From positions 88,288 through 152,287 of the forward strand of contig NZ_OOHJ01000036.1 of assembly GCF_900323885.1 (NCBI RefSeq): 64,000 bases of DNA. The letters are read 5' to 3'. Position 1 is the first letter of the stretch; each line of letters starts with the position of its first letter. Under the pieces are notes generated by a model. That model was not told the origin of the DNA, searched no databases, and saw only the letters and a program-made list of their open reading frames with translations. The DNA comes from [Actinomadura] parvosata subsp. kistnae. Its GTDB lineage: Bacteria; Actinomycetota; Actinomycetes; Streptosporangiales; Streptosporangiaceae. A program made the translations under genes and the position numbers. Of the stretch, positions 39,284-46,744 are shown in pieces.

Positions 39284-40312
39284 TCAGGCGGGGGCGACGG
39301 CGGGAATCCAGAACTCCACCGTCGTGCCCGCGCCCGGCGGGCCGTCGATGCTCCACCACCCGCCGGCCGCCTCCGCCCGCTCCCGCATCTCGGCCAGCCC
39401 GTAGTGCATCGACTCGCCGTCCTTGACGGTCAGGCCGGCGCCGTCGTCGCGAACCCGGACGTGCACGCCGCGATCGCGCGAGGCCAGCTCCACGCGCACG
39501 TGCTCCGCCCCCGCGTGCTTGCGGACGTTCGTCAGCGCCTCCTGGCAGATGCGGTAGACGATCACGGCGGCCTCGTACGGCGGCTCGGCGTCCAGGTCGT
39601 CGGTCAGCTCGAAGGCCACCCCGTCGGCCGGCATGGTCTCGCGCAGGTAGGCGGTCAGGCTCGCCACCAGGCCGTCGCCCGGCGGGCGCAGCTCGAAGGC
39701 CAGCTCGCGCAGCCGGCGGACGGCGTCGTTCACGAGGGAGTCGAGCGCCTGCACCACGCCGGCGTACTCGTCGGGCAGCTCGCGCTCCCACATCCGCAGC
39801 CGCATCCCGACGGTCACCATGGACTGGATCGTGTCGTCGTGCACGCCCGACGCGATGCGTTTGCGCTCGTGTTCCTGGGCCTGGACCAGGCGTGACAGGA
39901 GCTGGCCGCGCTCGTCCAGCGCCCTGGCCATGCTGCGCCGCTCGGTCAGGTCGCGCGTCACCTTGCCGAACCCGCGCAGCCCGCCCGACGCGTCGTACAG
40001 GGCGGTGATGACGACGCTGGCCCAGAAGCGGGTGCCGTCCTTGCGCACCCGCCAGCCCTCCTCCTCCCAGCGGCCCTCGGCGGCCGCCTCCCGCAGACCT
40101 CTGGCGGGCTTGCCCTCCGCCACGGCCTCGGGCGGGTAGAAGACGGAGAAATGGGTGCCGATGATCTCGCCGGCGGTGTATCCCTTGATACGTTCGGCGC
40201 CGTCGTTCCAGCTGACGATCACGCCGTCGGGGTCGAGCATGAAGATGGCGTAGTCACGGATGCTCTGAACGAGCAGCCGCATATCCTCCTGCGGTTGGTC
40301 ATGCTCGGGCAT
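39284..40312 (-). CDS. PAS-domain sensor histidine kinase (HisKA_3 type)
   Basis: A soluble sensor kinase of about 342 residues with no membrane span. The PAS domain spans roughly residues 10-130 (SIRDYAIFMLDPDGVIVSWN, GTHFSVFYPPE). The phosphorylated His lies in ERKRIASGVHDDTIQ, and the C-terminal ATPase has TNVRKHAGAEHV (N box) and VRDDGAGL (G1). The ATG at 40312 is the best start, with AAGG 7 bases upstream; GTG 40327 and ATG 40282 are alternatives. A LuxR-type response regulator 0.8 kb upstream on the same strand is the likely partner. The spacer before it holds a 33-bp tandem repeat. Confidence 0.88.
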   Translation of the reverse strand: MPEHDQPQEDMRLLVQSIRDYAIFMLDPDGVIVSWNDGAERIKGYTAGEIIGTHFSVFYPPEAVAEGKPARGLREAAAEGRWEEEGWRVRKDGTRFWASVVITALYDASGGLRGFGKVTRDLTERRSMARALDERGQLLSRLVQAQEHERKRIASGVHDDTIQSMVTVGMRLRMWERELPDEYAGVVQALDSLVNDAVRRLRELAFELRPPGDGLVASLTAYLRETMPADGVAFELTDDLDAEPPYEAAVIVYRICQEALTNVRKHAGAEHVRVELASRDRGVHVRVRDDGAGLTVKDGESMHYGLAEMRERAEAAGGWWSIDGPPGAGTTVEFWIPAVAPA

Positions 40313-40393
40313 ATTGCAGCCTTGCACGACATGACCGCAGAGCCAAACCCGATCTACGCAGAGCGACGACCGCCTGGCCTGCTCGCGGTCTCC

Positions 40394-40591
40394 CTCACGC
40401 CACGGACGGCGCGGCCCGCATCGGACCTCACGCCACGGACGGCGCGGCCTGCATCGGACCTCACGCCACGGACGGCGCGGCCTGCATCGGACCTCACGCC
40501 ACGGACGGCGCGGCCTGCATCGGACCTCACGCCACGGACGGCGCGGCCCGCATCGGACCTCACGCCTCGGACGGCGTCACCTGGATCGGGG
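40394..40591. repeat. 33-bp tandem repeat array (about six units) starting over a stop codon
   Basis: Five near-identical 33-bp units beginning ctcacgccacggacggcg run head to tail from 40394 to 40558, differing at one t/c position. The sixth unit (40559-40591) is diverged and forms the 3' end of the RsbW-like gene, including its TGA. Because 33 is a multiple of three, the copied units place a TGA in the same frame every 11 codons. The array fills most of the spacer between the ATPase gene and the downstream histidine kinase gene. There are no spacers between units, so it is not a CRISPR. Confidence 0.95.
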
Positions 40592-40979
40592 CGAACCGGG
40601 CGGCCAGCTCGCACCACACCACCTTGCCGCTCTCCGCCGGCGAGATGCCCCAGCCGGTCGACAGCAGCCGGACCACGTGCAACCCCCAGCCGTTCGCCGG
40701 GCCAGGCTCGCGGGTCTCCGGCAGCGCCACCCCGGCGTCGCCCACCTCGATCCGCACCCGGGCCACGCTCGCCCGCACGCGCAGCGACGGCGGGCCGTCG
40801 CCGTGCACGAGCGCGTTCGTCACCAGCTCCGAGACCACCAGCAGGACGTCCTCGTGACGCCCCTGATAACCGCACTCCCGCAGGACCGTTCCCGCCAAGC
40901 GGCGCGCCACCGTGATACTGCCCATTTCCTGGGGCAGCGTGGTGTCCACCTGGTAACGCTCGGCCTCCTCACTTTCCAC
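40560..40979 (-). CDS. RsbW-like ATP-binding protein (anti-sigma/serine kinase family)
   Basis: A 139-residue GHKL ATPase of the HATPase_c_2 group. Conserved boxes are SELVTNALVHGDGPP (N box), VGDAGVALP (G1-like) and GPANGWGLHVVRLLS (G2). Such small proteins act as anti-sigma kinases or phosphorylate anti-sigma antagonists. The GTG start is weakly supported, and ATG 40925 is possible. It lies between a LuxR-type regulator and a PAS histidine kinase on the same strand; the stop codon falls in the last unit of the 33-bp repeat. Confidence 0.85.
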   Translation of the reverse strand: MESEEAERYQVDTTLPQEMGSITVARRLAGTVLRECGYQGRHEDVLLVVSELVTNALVHGDGPPSLRVRASVARVRIEVGDAGVALPETREPGPANGWGLHVVRLLSTGWGISPAESGKVVWCELAARFAPIQVTPSEA

Positions 40980-41040
40980 GCCTCTACTCTCGGGGAGTGG
41001 CCTGGCAGGTCACGAGACGCAAGCGCTTCAGGCCCCATGG

Positions 41041-41067
41041 TGCACTTGTGGGACCCGGACTAGTGCA
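41041..41067. promoter_or_regulatory. Inverted repeat upstream of the RsbW-like gene
   Basis: TGCACT and AGTGCA form 6-bp arms 15 bases apart in the 94-bp gap between the LuxR regulator stop and the ATPase start. It could be an operator for the ATPase gene or a weak transcription end. Confidence 0.3.
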
Positions 41068-41073
41068 AATGCG

Positions 41074-41718
41074 TCAATCCAGCAATCCGTCGCGGCGCGC
41101 CAGCGCCACCGCCTCCAGCTTCGAGCGGGCGCCCAGCTTCTCCAGCACGTGCTGGACGTGGTTGCGCGCCGTGTTGCGGGCCACGCCCATGCGGTCGCTG
41201 ATCTCGTACGTGCTGGCGCCCTCCGCCAGGAGCAGCAGCGTCTCGCGCTCGCGAGCGGTCAGCGCGGAACCCACATGCCCCGCACGGCCGGTCAGCCGGT
41301 CCAGCACACCCGGCAGCAGCCCCGGCGCGAACACCACACCGCCCGCCGCCACCTCCCGCACCGCCGTCTCCAGCTCACCCAGCCGGGACGACTTCACCAC
41401 CAGCCCGGCCCCACCGGCGGCCACCACCCTCGCCGCCACGGACGCCGTCGCCTCGCCGGTCAGCACCAGCACCCGCGCACCGGGCGCCGCCACCGCGAAC
41501 CGCCCGATCGCCGCCACCCCGTCACCATCCGGCAACCGGCGGTCCAGCACGATCACATCGGGCCGGCACCTGCTCGCGTCGGCCAGCGCGGCGGCGATGG
41601 TGCCCGACTGCGCCACCACCTCGATGTCGGGCGTCCTGCCCAGCGCCAGGCCGATGGCCTCCGCGACCATGGCGTGATCTTCCACGAGAACCAGCCGGAT
41701 CGGAGGGGCGGTCGGCAT
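41074..41718 (-). CDS. LuxR-family response regulator
   Basis: A 214-residue NarL/FixJ-type regulator. The receiver domain has acidic pocket residues in LVEDHAM, the phosphorylated Asp59 in VIVLDRRLPDGDG, the switch Thr in LVLTGEA, and Lys in LVVKSSR. The LuxR helix-turn-helix is at the C-terminus (ALTARERETLLLLAEGASTYEISDRMGVARNTARNHV region). GGA lies about 9 bases before the ATG. It is the probable partner of the PAS histidine kinase 0.8 kb downstream. Confidence 0.92.
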   Translation of the reverse strand: MPTAPPIRLVLVEDHAMVAEAIGLALGRTPDIEVVAQSGTIAAALADASRCRPDVIVLDRRLPDGDGVAAIGRFAVAAPGARVLVLTGEATASVAARVVAAGGAGLVVKSSRLGELETAVREVAAGGVVFAPGLLPGVLDRLTGRAGHVGSALTARERETLLLLAEGASTYEISDRMGVARNTARNHVQHVLEKLGARSKLEAVALARRDGLLD

Positions 41719-42215
41719 GGTGCACTGTCCTTTTTTGGTGGTCGCTCACTGTGCCGGAGAGGGCGCCCGCGCCGCCGTCTTTCCACCGGCCGCGGCGCCT
41801 GACGGCCTGTACGGGCAGTCTCGCACGTAGGTTACGCCTTGCGCAGGCAACCCCACACCAGCCCCACCCGAACCCACCCGCCCCGGCCGAGGCGCTGGCC
41901 GCCCGGGGCACGGGCACGGCGAGTGCGGGCACGGGCCGACGCGACGCAGCACGGCGGGCGGGACGCAGCACCAGCGCACGCGGAGCCCTCCCACGCGTGC
42001 CACCCCCACCGCCGCACCGGCTGCCGGGGCGCAGGACGTCCGGGCGCAGGTGGAGGCGGTGTGGGTCGGTGGCGCGCGGTGCGCTTTTGCCTTGAAGGAC
42101 CTCGGCCTTCACCGGACGGCAAGATCCGGTATGGCGTGTCATTGGCGCAGACCAGACCGGGGTATGACGTTGGTAGGGTTGTCCGGAAATATGCGGATCT
42201 GGACGGGTGGGATAG
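41719..42215. other. Long intergenic region without a convincing gene
   Basis: About 500 bp between the divergent LuxR regulator and the khtTU-like genes. The open frames that cross it have no family-like sequence and look like GC-skew artefacts. It contains a T-run (ttttttgg near 41730) and a small hairpin (gaagg/ccttc near 42096-42112). I do not see a ydaO-type riboswitch. Promoters for both sides must lie here. Confidence 0.5.
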
Positions 42216-42698
42216 GTGGAGGTCGAACAAACAGCACTGCCGGGAATCGGGCTACGACACGATTTCACCACCCGCAAAGGACAACGGGTAGGCGTCGTGT
42301 CCCACCGCACCGGCCGCCGGGACCTGGTCATCTACGACAAGGAGGACCCGGACGCCGTCTGCCAGACGGTGAAGCTCAACGACGAGGAGGCCGACGCCCT
42401 GGCCGAGCTCCTGGGCGCCCCCCGCATCGTGGCCCGGCTCAACGCGTTGCACGAGCAGGTCGAGGGCCTGGTCAGCGTGCAGCTCCCCATCCCGGCCGGC
42501 TCCCCCTACGCGGGCCGCCCCATGGGGGAGGCGCGCGTGCGTACCCGTACCAGCGCATCCATCGTCGCGGTGGTGCGCGCCGGGCAGGTGTTCGCCAGCC
42601 CGGGGCCGGACTTCCCGTTCAGCGCCGGCGACGTCGTGGTCGTCGTGGGCAGCGAGGAGAGCACCGCCGAGGTGGCCGACATCCTGGCGAACGGGTAG
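42216..42698 (+). CDS. khtT: TrkA-C domain regulatory subunit of a cation/proton antiporter (KhtT-like)
   Basis: A 160-residue cytoplasmic protein. The N-terminal half begins GIGLRHDFTTRKGQRVGVVSH, and the C-terminal half is an RCK_C/TrkA-C domain (VQLPIPAGSPYAGRPMGEAR, FPFSAGDVVVVVGSEES), the ligand-sensing module of K+ transport regulators. In Bacillus the homologous KhtT controls the KhtU antiporter and responds to pH and cyclic di-AMP. The antiporter gene follows after 8 bp. Only the C-terminal half of a full RCK protein is present, as usual for KhtT. Confidence 0.85.
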   Translation: MEVEQTALPGIGLRHDFTTRKGQRVGVVSHRTGRRDLVIYDKEDPDAVCQTVKLNDEEADALAELLGAPRIVARLNALHEQVEGLVSVQLPIPAGSPYAGRPMGEARVRTRTSASIVAVVRAGQVFASPGPDFPFSAGDVVVVVGSEESTAEVADILANG

Positions 42699-42706
42699 GG
42701 CCGCGG

Positions 42707-43867
42707 GTGCACCATACCGCGGTCGTTTTTCTGGAGTTCGGTGCTGTCCTCCTCGGTCTGGGAATTCTCGGCGCGCTGGCGTTGCGTGTCGGCATCTCGC
42801 CCATCCCGCTCTACCTGATCGCGGGCCTGGCGTTCGGGACCGGCGGCGTGCTGCCGCTGGCCACCAGCGACGAGTTCCTCGGGATCGGCTCGGAGCTGGG
42901 CGTGGTGCTGCTGCTGCTCACGCTCGGCCTGGAGTACAACGCCGACGAGCTGGTCAAGAGCCTGGCGGGCAACGCCCGCGCGGGCATCGTGGACCTGGTG
43001 CTCAACGCCGCCCCGGGCGCCGCCTGCGCGTTGCTGCTCGGCTGGGGCCCCGTGGCGGCCGTCGCGATGGCCGGCGTCACCTACGCCACCTCCTCGGGCA
43101 TCACCGCCAAGGTGCTGTCCGACCTGGGGTGGATCGGTAACAGGGAGACGCCGACGGTGCTGTCGCTGCTGGTGTTCGAGGACCTGACGATGGCGATCTA
43201 CCTGCCGGTCCTGACGACCCTCCTGGCGGGGCTCAGCTTCGTACAGGGCGCGATCTCGGTGGGCATCGCGCTGCTGACGGTGAGCGTGGTGCTGGTCGTC
43301 GCGCTGCGGTTCGGACGGTTCATCGAGGCGTTCGTCTCCAGCCCGAACTCCGAGGTGCTGCTGCTCAAGGTCGTCGGCCTGGCCCTGCTGGTGGCCGGGC
43401 TGGCCCAGCAGCTCCAGGTGTCGGCGGCGGTGGGCGCGTTCCTGGTGGGCATCGCGCTGTCGGGCGAGCTGGCCGAGGACGCGCAGGCGCTGCTGGCGCC
43501 GCTGCGCGACCTGTTCGCGGCGGTGTTCTTCGTCTTCTTCGGCCTGCAGACCGACCCGGCGAAGATCCTGCCGGTGGCCGGGCTGGCCGCGCTGCTGGCC
43601 GTGGTCAGCATGATCACCAAGATCCTGACCGGCATGTACGCGGCCCGGCGCGCCGGCATCGCCAAGGCCGGCCAGGCGCGGGCGGGCATCGCGCTCATCC
43701 CGCGCGGCGAGTTCAACATCGTCATCGCGGGCCTGGCCGTCGGCGCGGGCGTGCACCCCGACCTGGGCGCCCTCGCGGCGGCGTACGTGCTCATCCTGGC
43801 GGCGTTCGGCCCCCTGGCGGCCAAGCTGGTGCAGCCGGTCATCACCTCCATCGCCAAGCGCGCCTAG
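42707..43867 (+). CDS. khtU: Monovalent cation/proton antiporter, CPA2 family (KhtU-like)
   Basis: A 386-residue membrane protein with about 11-12 hydrophobic spans and the Kef/CPA2 pattern: GGVLPLATSDEFLGIGSELGVVLLLLTLGLEY, the unwound-helix region VTYATSSGITAKVL, VFEDLTMAIYLPVL (conserved Asp in the ion site) and IPRGEFNIVIAGLAVGAG. It lacks the C-terminal RCK domain that KefB/C have; the adjacent KhtT-like protein supplies it. GTG 42707 is chosen because AGGG lies 6 bases upstream. It probably exports K+ (or Na+) in exchange for protons. Confidence 0.9.
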   Translation: MHHTAVVFLEFGAVLLGLGILGALALRVGISPIPLYLIAGLAFGTGGVLPLATSDEFLGIGSELGVVLLLLTLGLEYNADELVKSLAGNARAGIVDLVLNAAPGAACALLLGWGPVAAVAMAGVTYATSSGITAKVLSDLGWIGNRETPTVLSLLVFEDLTMAIYLPVLTTLLAGLSFVQGAISVGIALLTVSVVLVVALRFGRFIEAFVSSPNSEVLLLKVVGLALLVAGLAQQLQVSAAVGAFLVGIALSGELAEDAQALLAPLRDLFAAVFFVFFGLQTDPAKILPVAGLAALLAVVSMITKILTGMYAARRAGIAKAGQARAGIALIPRGEFNIVIAGLAVGAGVHPDLGALAAAYVLILAAFGPLAAKLVQPVITSIAKRA

Positions 43868-43883
43868 GGGCGGCCGGATCCGC

Positions 43884-43889
43884 TAGTTT
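43884..43889 (+). promoter_or_regulatory. -10 element for a leaderless pentapeptide-repeat transcript
   Basis: TAGTTT ends 6 bases before the ATG at 43896, the spacing at which transcription would begin at the A of the ATG. No Shine-Dalgarno sequence precedes the ATG. This is the usual layout of leaderless actinobacterial genes. Confidence 0.5.
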
Positions 43890-43895
43890 GTTCGC

Positions 43896-44513
43896 ATGGC
43901 AGAGCGCAGGTACGGCGTCCCGGCGCCGCCCACGGAGACCACCGTCAGATCGGCCGACTGGGACGGCAGGGAGCTCTCCCACGAGAGCCACCACCGCGTG
44001 CTGTTCCAGGACGTCGACATGACCGAGGTCGCCGACCACGGCTCCTCGTTCGAGGAGTGCCAGTTCAGGAACGTGCGGTTCAACGTGTCGGTGCACGAGG
44101 ACGCCCGCTTCCTCAACTGCGTGTTCTCGCGCTGCTCGTTCTTCGACGCCACGTTCAGGAGCTGCAAGCTGACCGGCAGCATGTTCGACGGCTGCACGTT
44201 CGGGCTGCTCAAGGTGGAGGGCGGCGACTGGTCCTACGTCGGGCTGCCCGGCGCCGACCTGCGCGGCAGCGCCTTCCAGGGCACCCGGCTGCGTGAGGCC
44301 GACCTGACCGGGGCCAAGCTGGAGGGCGCCGAGCTGCGGCGGTCCGACCTGTCGGGTGCGTGGCTGCACGGGGCCGACCTGTCGCGGTGCGACCTGCGGG
44401 GCAGCGACCTGAGCACGCTCGACCCGCGCGAGGCGACGCTCACGGGAGCGATCATCGACGCGGTCCAGGCGACGGTGGTGGCGGGCACGCTCGGCTTCGA
44501 CGTACGCGCGTAG
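43896..44513 (+). CDS. Pentapeptide-repeat protein
   Basis: A 205-residue right-handed quadrilateral beta-helix protein. Repeats of the A(D/N)LxX type run through most of the chain: FEECQFRNVRF, FLNCVFSRCSFFDATFRSC, then GADLRGSAFQGTRLREADLTGAKLEGAELRRSDLSGA in pieces of five residues. No membrane span or signal peptide is seen. Members include Qnr/MfpA DNA-mimic proteins that protect gyrase, but most have no known role, so function stays open. It is probably a leaderless transcript. The next gene also encodes a protein dominated by repeats. Confidence 0.88.
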   Translation: MAERRYGVPAPPTETTVRSADWDGRELSHESHHRVLFQDVDMTEVADHGSSFEECQFRNVRFNVSVHEDARFLNCVFSRCSFFDATFRSCKLTGSMFDGCTFGLLKVEGGDWSYVGLPGADLRGSAFQGTRLREADLTGAKLEGAELRRSDLSGAWLHGADLSRCDLRGSDLSTLDPREATLTGAIIDAVQATVVAGTLGFDVRA

Positions 44514-44529
44514 GCGACGCGCAACTGAC

Positions 44530-44639
44530 GTGCGGCGGACGCGCGGACGACGTGTGGCGGGTGTGCGGCGGACGCGCGGACGTGTGGCGGGCGTGCGGGC
44601 GTGCCGGCCTGCGGGCGTGCCGGCCTGCGGGCGTGCCGG
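44530..44639. repeat. Two tandem repeats after the pentapeptide-repeat gene
   Basis: A 28-31 bp unit beginning gtgcggcggacgcgcggacg occurs at 44530 and 44563. It is followed by three 16-bp spaced copies of gcgggcgtgccgg at 44595, 44611 and 44627. The arrays fill the 150-bp spacer between the pentapeptide-repeat gene and the next gene. Confidence 0.8.
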
Positions 44640-44665
44640 CGTCGCGATTGGAGCAGGATGGGCTT

Positions 44666-46570
44666 GTGCCGAACGCCGAACTCACCGACGCCGAGCAGGC
44701 CCTGGCCGTCGCCGTCCGCCATGGCCACGACGTGGACCTGCGCTCGGGCGACCCCGCCCACGACTCCCCCGCCAACGCCGCCGCCTGGGGCCCCGAGCGG
44801 AGCGTGCGGGCGGAGGTGCTGGCGGAGCTGCTGCTCGGCGAGTACACCGACCCGAAGGAGAAGCCGGCCCTGCGCCTGTCGGGGGCGCGCGTCACCGGCC
44901 GCTTACACCTGGCGTTCGGCGAGGTCGACCTGCCGGTCACCTTCCGCGACTGCGCCTTCGACGAGGCCCCCGACCTCTACCAGGCCCGCACCCGCTTCCT
45001 CAGCTTCACCGGCTGCGCCCTGCCCGGCCTGGTCGCCTCGAACCTCCAGGTCGAGGGCGACCTGCGGCTGACCGGCTGCCACGTCACCGGCGAGGTGCGC
45101 CTGCGCAGCGCCCGCGTCAGCAGCAACTTCTCGCTGAACGGCGCGCGCCTGGAGTGCCCGGGCGGCACCGCGCTCAACGCCGAGCACCTCGACGTCGGCA
45201 GCAACCTGCTGGCCCGCGACGGGTTCTCCGGCGACGGCGAGATCATCCTCACCGCAGCCAGGATCGGCGCCGCGGTGAACCTCGAAGGCGCCCGCCTGCG
45301 CGCCCCCGGCGGGCTGGCGTTCGGCGGCTCGAACCTGGTCGCCCAGGTGGGGCTGTTCGCGCGGCGGATGGAGGTGGAGGGCGAGTTCTCGCTGCGGTTC
45401 GCGCGCGTCTCGGGCCCGCTCACGCTGCGGCAGTCCACCCTGCGCAACCCGGGCGGCCTGGCCCTGCACGGTGGCGGGCTGAACGCCGAGAGCGGCCTGT
45501 ACCTGTCGCGGATCGAGACCGAGGGCGTCGTCTGGCTGGAGGGCGCCTCCGTCGGCCGCACGCTCACCCTCGACGGCGCCCGCCTGCGCGCCCCCGGCGA
45601 GGTGGCCCTGCGCGGCGACCGCCTGACCGTGGACGGCGCGCTGCTGGCCCGCGACGGCATGTCCGCCGAGGGCGAGGTCAGCCTGACCGACGCCTCGGTG
45701 ACCGGCCCCGCGCACTTCAAGGGCGCCACCCTGGCCAACCCGGGCGGCACGGCCCTGTCGGCGAACGGCCTCACGGTCGGCAAGGTGCTCAACCTGTGCG
45801 AGGGCTTCTCCGCGCGCGGCCGGATCCGGCTGACGTACGCGCAGATCGGCAGCCGCCTCTGCTTCGACGGCGCCACGCTGGAGGCGCCCGGCGGCATCGC
45901 GCTCACCTGCCGCCGCCTGGAGGTGCGGGAGCTGGCCATGCGCACCGCCAAGCCGGTGCGGGGCACGGTCGACCTGCGGCACGCGCGCGTCGGGGCGCTG
46001 CAGGACGACCCCCGCGACTGGCCGGACGAGCTGTGCATGGACGGGCTGTCGTACGAGGTGCTGGAGCCGATGTTGCCGGCCGCGGAGCGCCTGAACTGGC
46101 TGCGCCGCGACCCCGACGGCTACCTGCCGAACGCCTACGAGCAGCTCGCCGCGATGTACCGGCGGCTGGGCAGCGAGGGCGACGCCCGCGCCACGCTCCT
46201 GGCCGGGCAGCGGCAGCGGCGCGGCACCCTGCCCGGGTACGCCCGCTTCTGGGGCCATCTGCAGGACGTCACCGTCGGTTACGGCTTCCATCCGCTGCGG
46301 GCGGCCGGGTGGCTGGTGGCGCTGCTGGCCGTGGGCACGGTGGTGTTCGCGGTGGCCGAGCCGCCGCCTTTGAAGCGCGGGGAGGCGCCGGAGTTCAACC
46401 CGTTCGTCTACAGTCTCGACCTGCTGCTGCCGATCATCGACTTCGGGCAGGAGAAGGCGTTCAACCCAGGCGGGGGCACGCAGTGGCTGGCGTACGGGCT
46501 GATCGCGGCGGGCTGGGTGCTGGCCACGACGATCGCCGCCGGCCTGACCCGCACCCTGCGCCGCGCCTGA
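44666..46570 (+). CDS. Repeat-containing (predicted beta-solenoid) membrane protein of unknown function
   Basis: A 634-residue protein. From about residue 70 to 465 it consists of imperfect repeats of roughly 55-60 residues, recognisable by recurring GARLRAPGG, LNAESGLYLSR, ARDGMSAEGEVSLTDASV and ATLANPGGTAL patterns. These look like short parallel strands of a beta-solenoid. A helical segment with YLPNAYEQLAAMYRRLGSEGDAR follows (about 490-520), then two membrane spans (about 545-563 and 608-628). The loop between them reads FVYSLDLLLPIIDFGQEKAF and is conserved-looking. GTG 44666 is the first plausible start. Related actinobacterial proteins are sometimes labelled 'membrane-associated oxidoreductase', but no cofactor motif is visible here. 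Confidence 0.75.
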   Translation: MPNAELTDAEQALAVAVRHGHDVDLRSGDPAHDSPANAAAWGPERSVRAEVLAELLLGEYTDPKEKPALRLSGARVTGRLHLAFGEVDLPVTFRDCAFDEAPDLYQARTRFLSFTGCALPGLVASNLQVEGDLRLTGCHVTGEVRLRSARVSSNFSLNGARLECPGGTALNAEHLDVGSNLLARDGFSGDGEIILTAARIGAAVNLEGARLRAPGGLAFGGSNLVAQVGLFARRMEVEGEFSLRFARVSGPLTLRQSTLRNPGGLALHGGGLNAESGLYLSRIETEGVVWLEGASVGRTLTLDGARLRAPGEVALRGDRLTVDGALLARDGMSAEGEVSLTDASVTGPAHFKGATLANPGGTALSANGLTVGKVLNLCEGFSARGRIRLTYAQIGSRLCFDGATLEAPGGIALTCRRLEVRELAMRTAKPVRGTVDLRHARVGALQDDPRDWPDELCMDGLSYEVLEPMLPAAERLNWLRRDPDGYLPNAYEQLAAMYRRLGSEGDARATLLAGQRQRRGTLPGYARFWGHLQDVTVGYGFHPLRAAGWLVALLAVGTVVFAVAEPPPLKRGEAPEFNPFVYSLDLLLPIIDFGQEKAFNPGGGTQWLAYGLIAAGWVLATTIAAGLTRTLRRA

Positions 46571-46580
46571 CCCCGCGTGC

Positions 46581-46700
46581 TCACAGCAGCAGGTTGACGA
46601 CGATCGTCAGCACGACCGACAGGACCAGCGATATGAGGATCATCGCCAGGCAGCCCATCCACCCGCCCAGCGGCCTGACCTCCCAGTTTCCTCGCCTCAT
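46581..46700 (-). CDS. Small single-span membrane protein (39 aa)
   Basis: A 40-codon frame from ATG 46700 to TGA 46581. The N-terminus MRRGNWEVRPLGGW is basic, and the rest is one hydrophobic helix (MGCLAMILISLVLSVVLTIV) ending VNLLL. Basic residues before the span predict an N-in orientation. It sits in the gap between convergent genes, 10 bp from the repeat-protein stop. Codon use and composition are gene-like (a rare AT-richer stretch of hydrophobic codons). No function is known. Confidence 0.6.
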   Translation of the reverse strand: MRRGNWEVRPLGGWMGCLAMILISLVLSVVLTIVVNLLL

Positions 46701-46744
46701 ACCGGCCCGCTACCCGGGCCCGCGTCCTCCAAGCGGGGCCGGGC

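Noticed and set aside
40394..40591. Possible CRISPR array
   Set aside because: Units are contiguous with no variable spacers, no cas genes are near, and the last unit is coding sequence.
41719..42215. Cyclic-di-AMP (ydaO-type) riboswitch before the khtTU-like genes
   Set aside because: The conserved motifs of that class are not visible. Only one short hairpin is present.
42050..42706. N-terminal extension of the antiporter frame through khtT
   Set aside because: The extension overlaps the khtT gene in another frame and is not membrane-like. GTG 42707 has its own ribosome-binding site.
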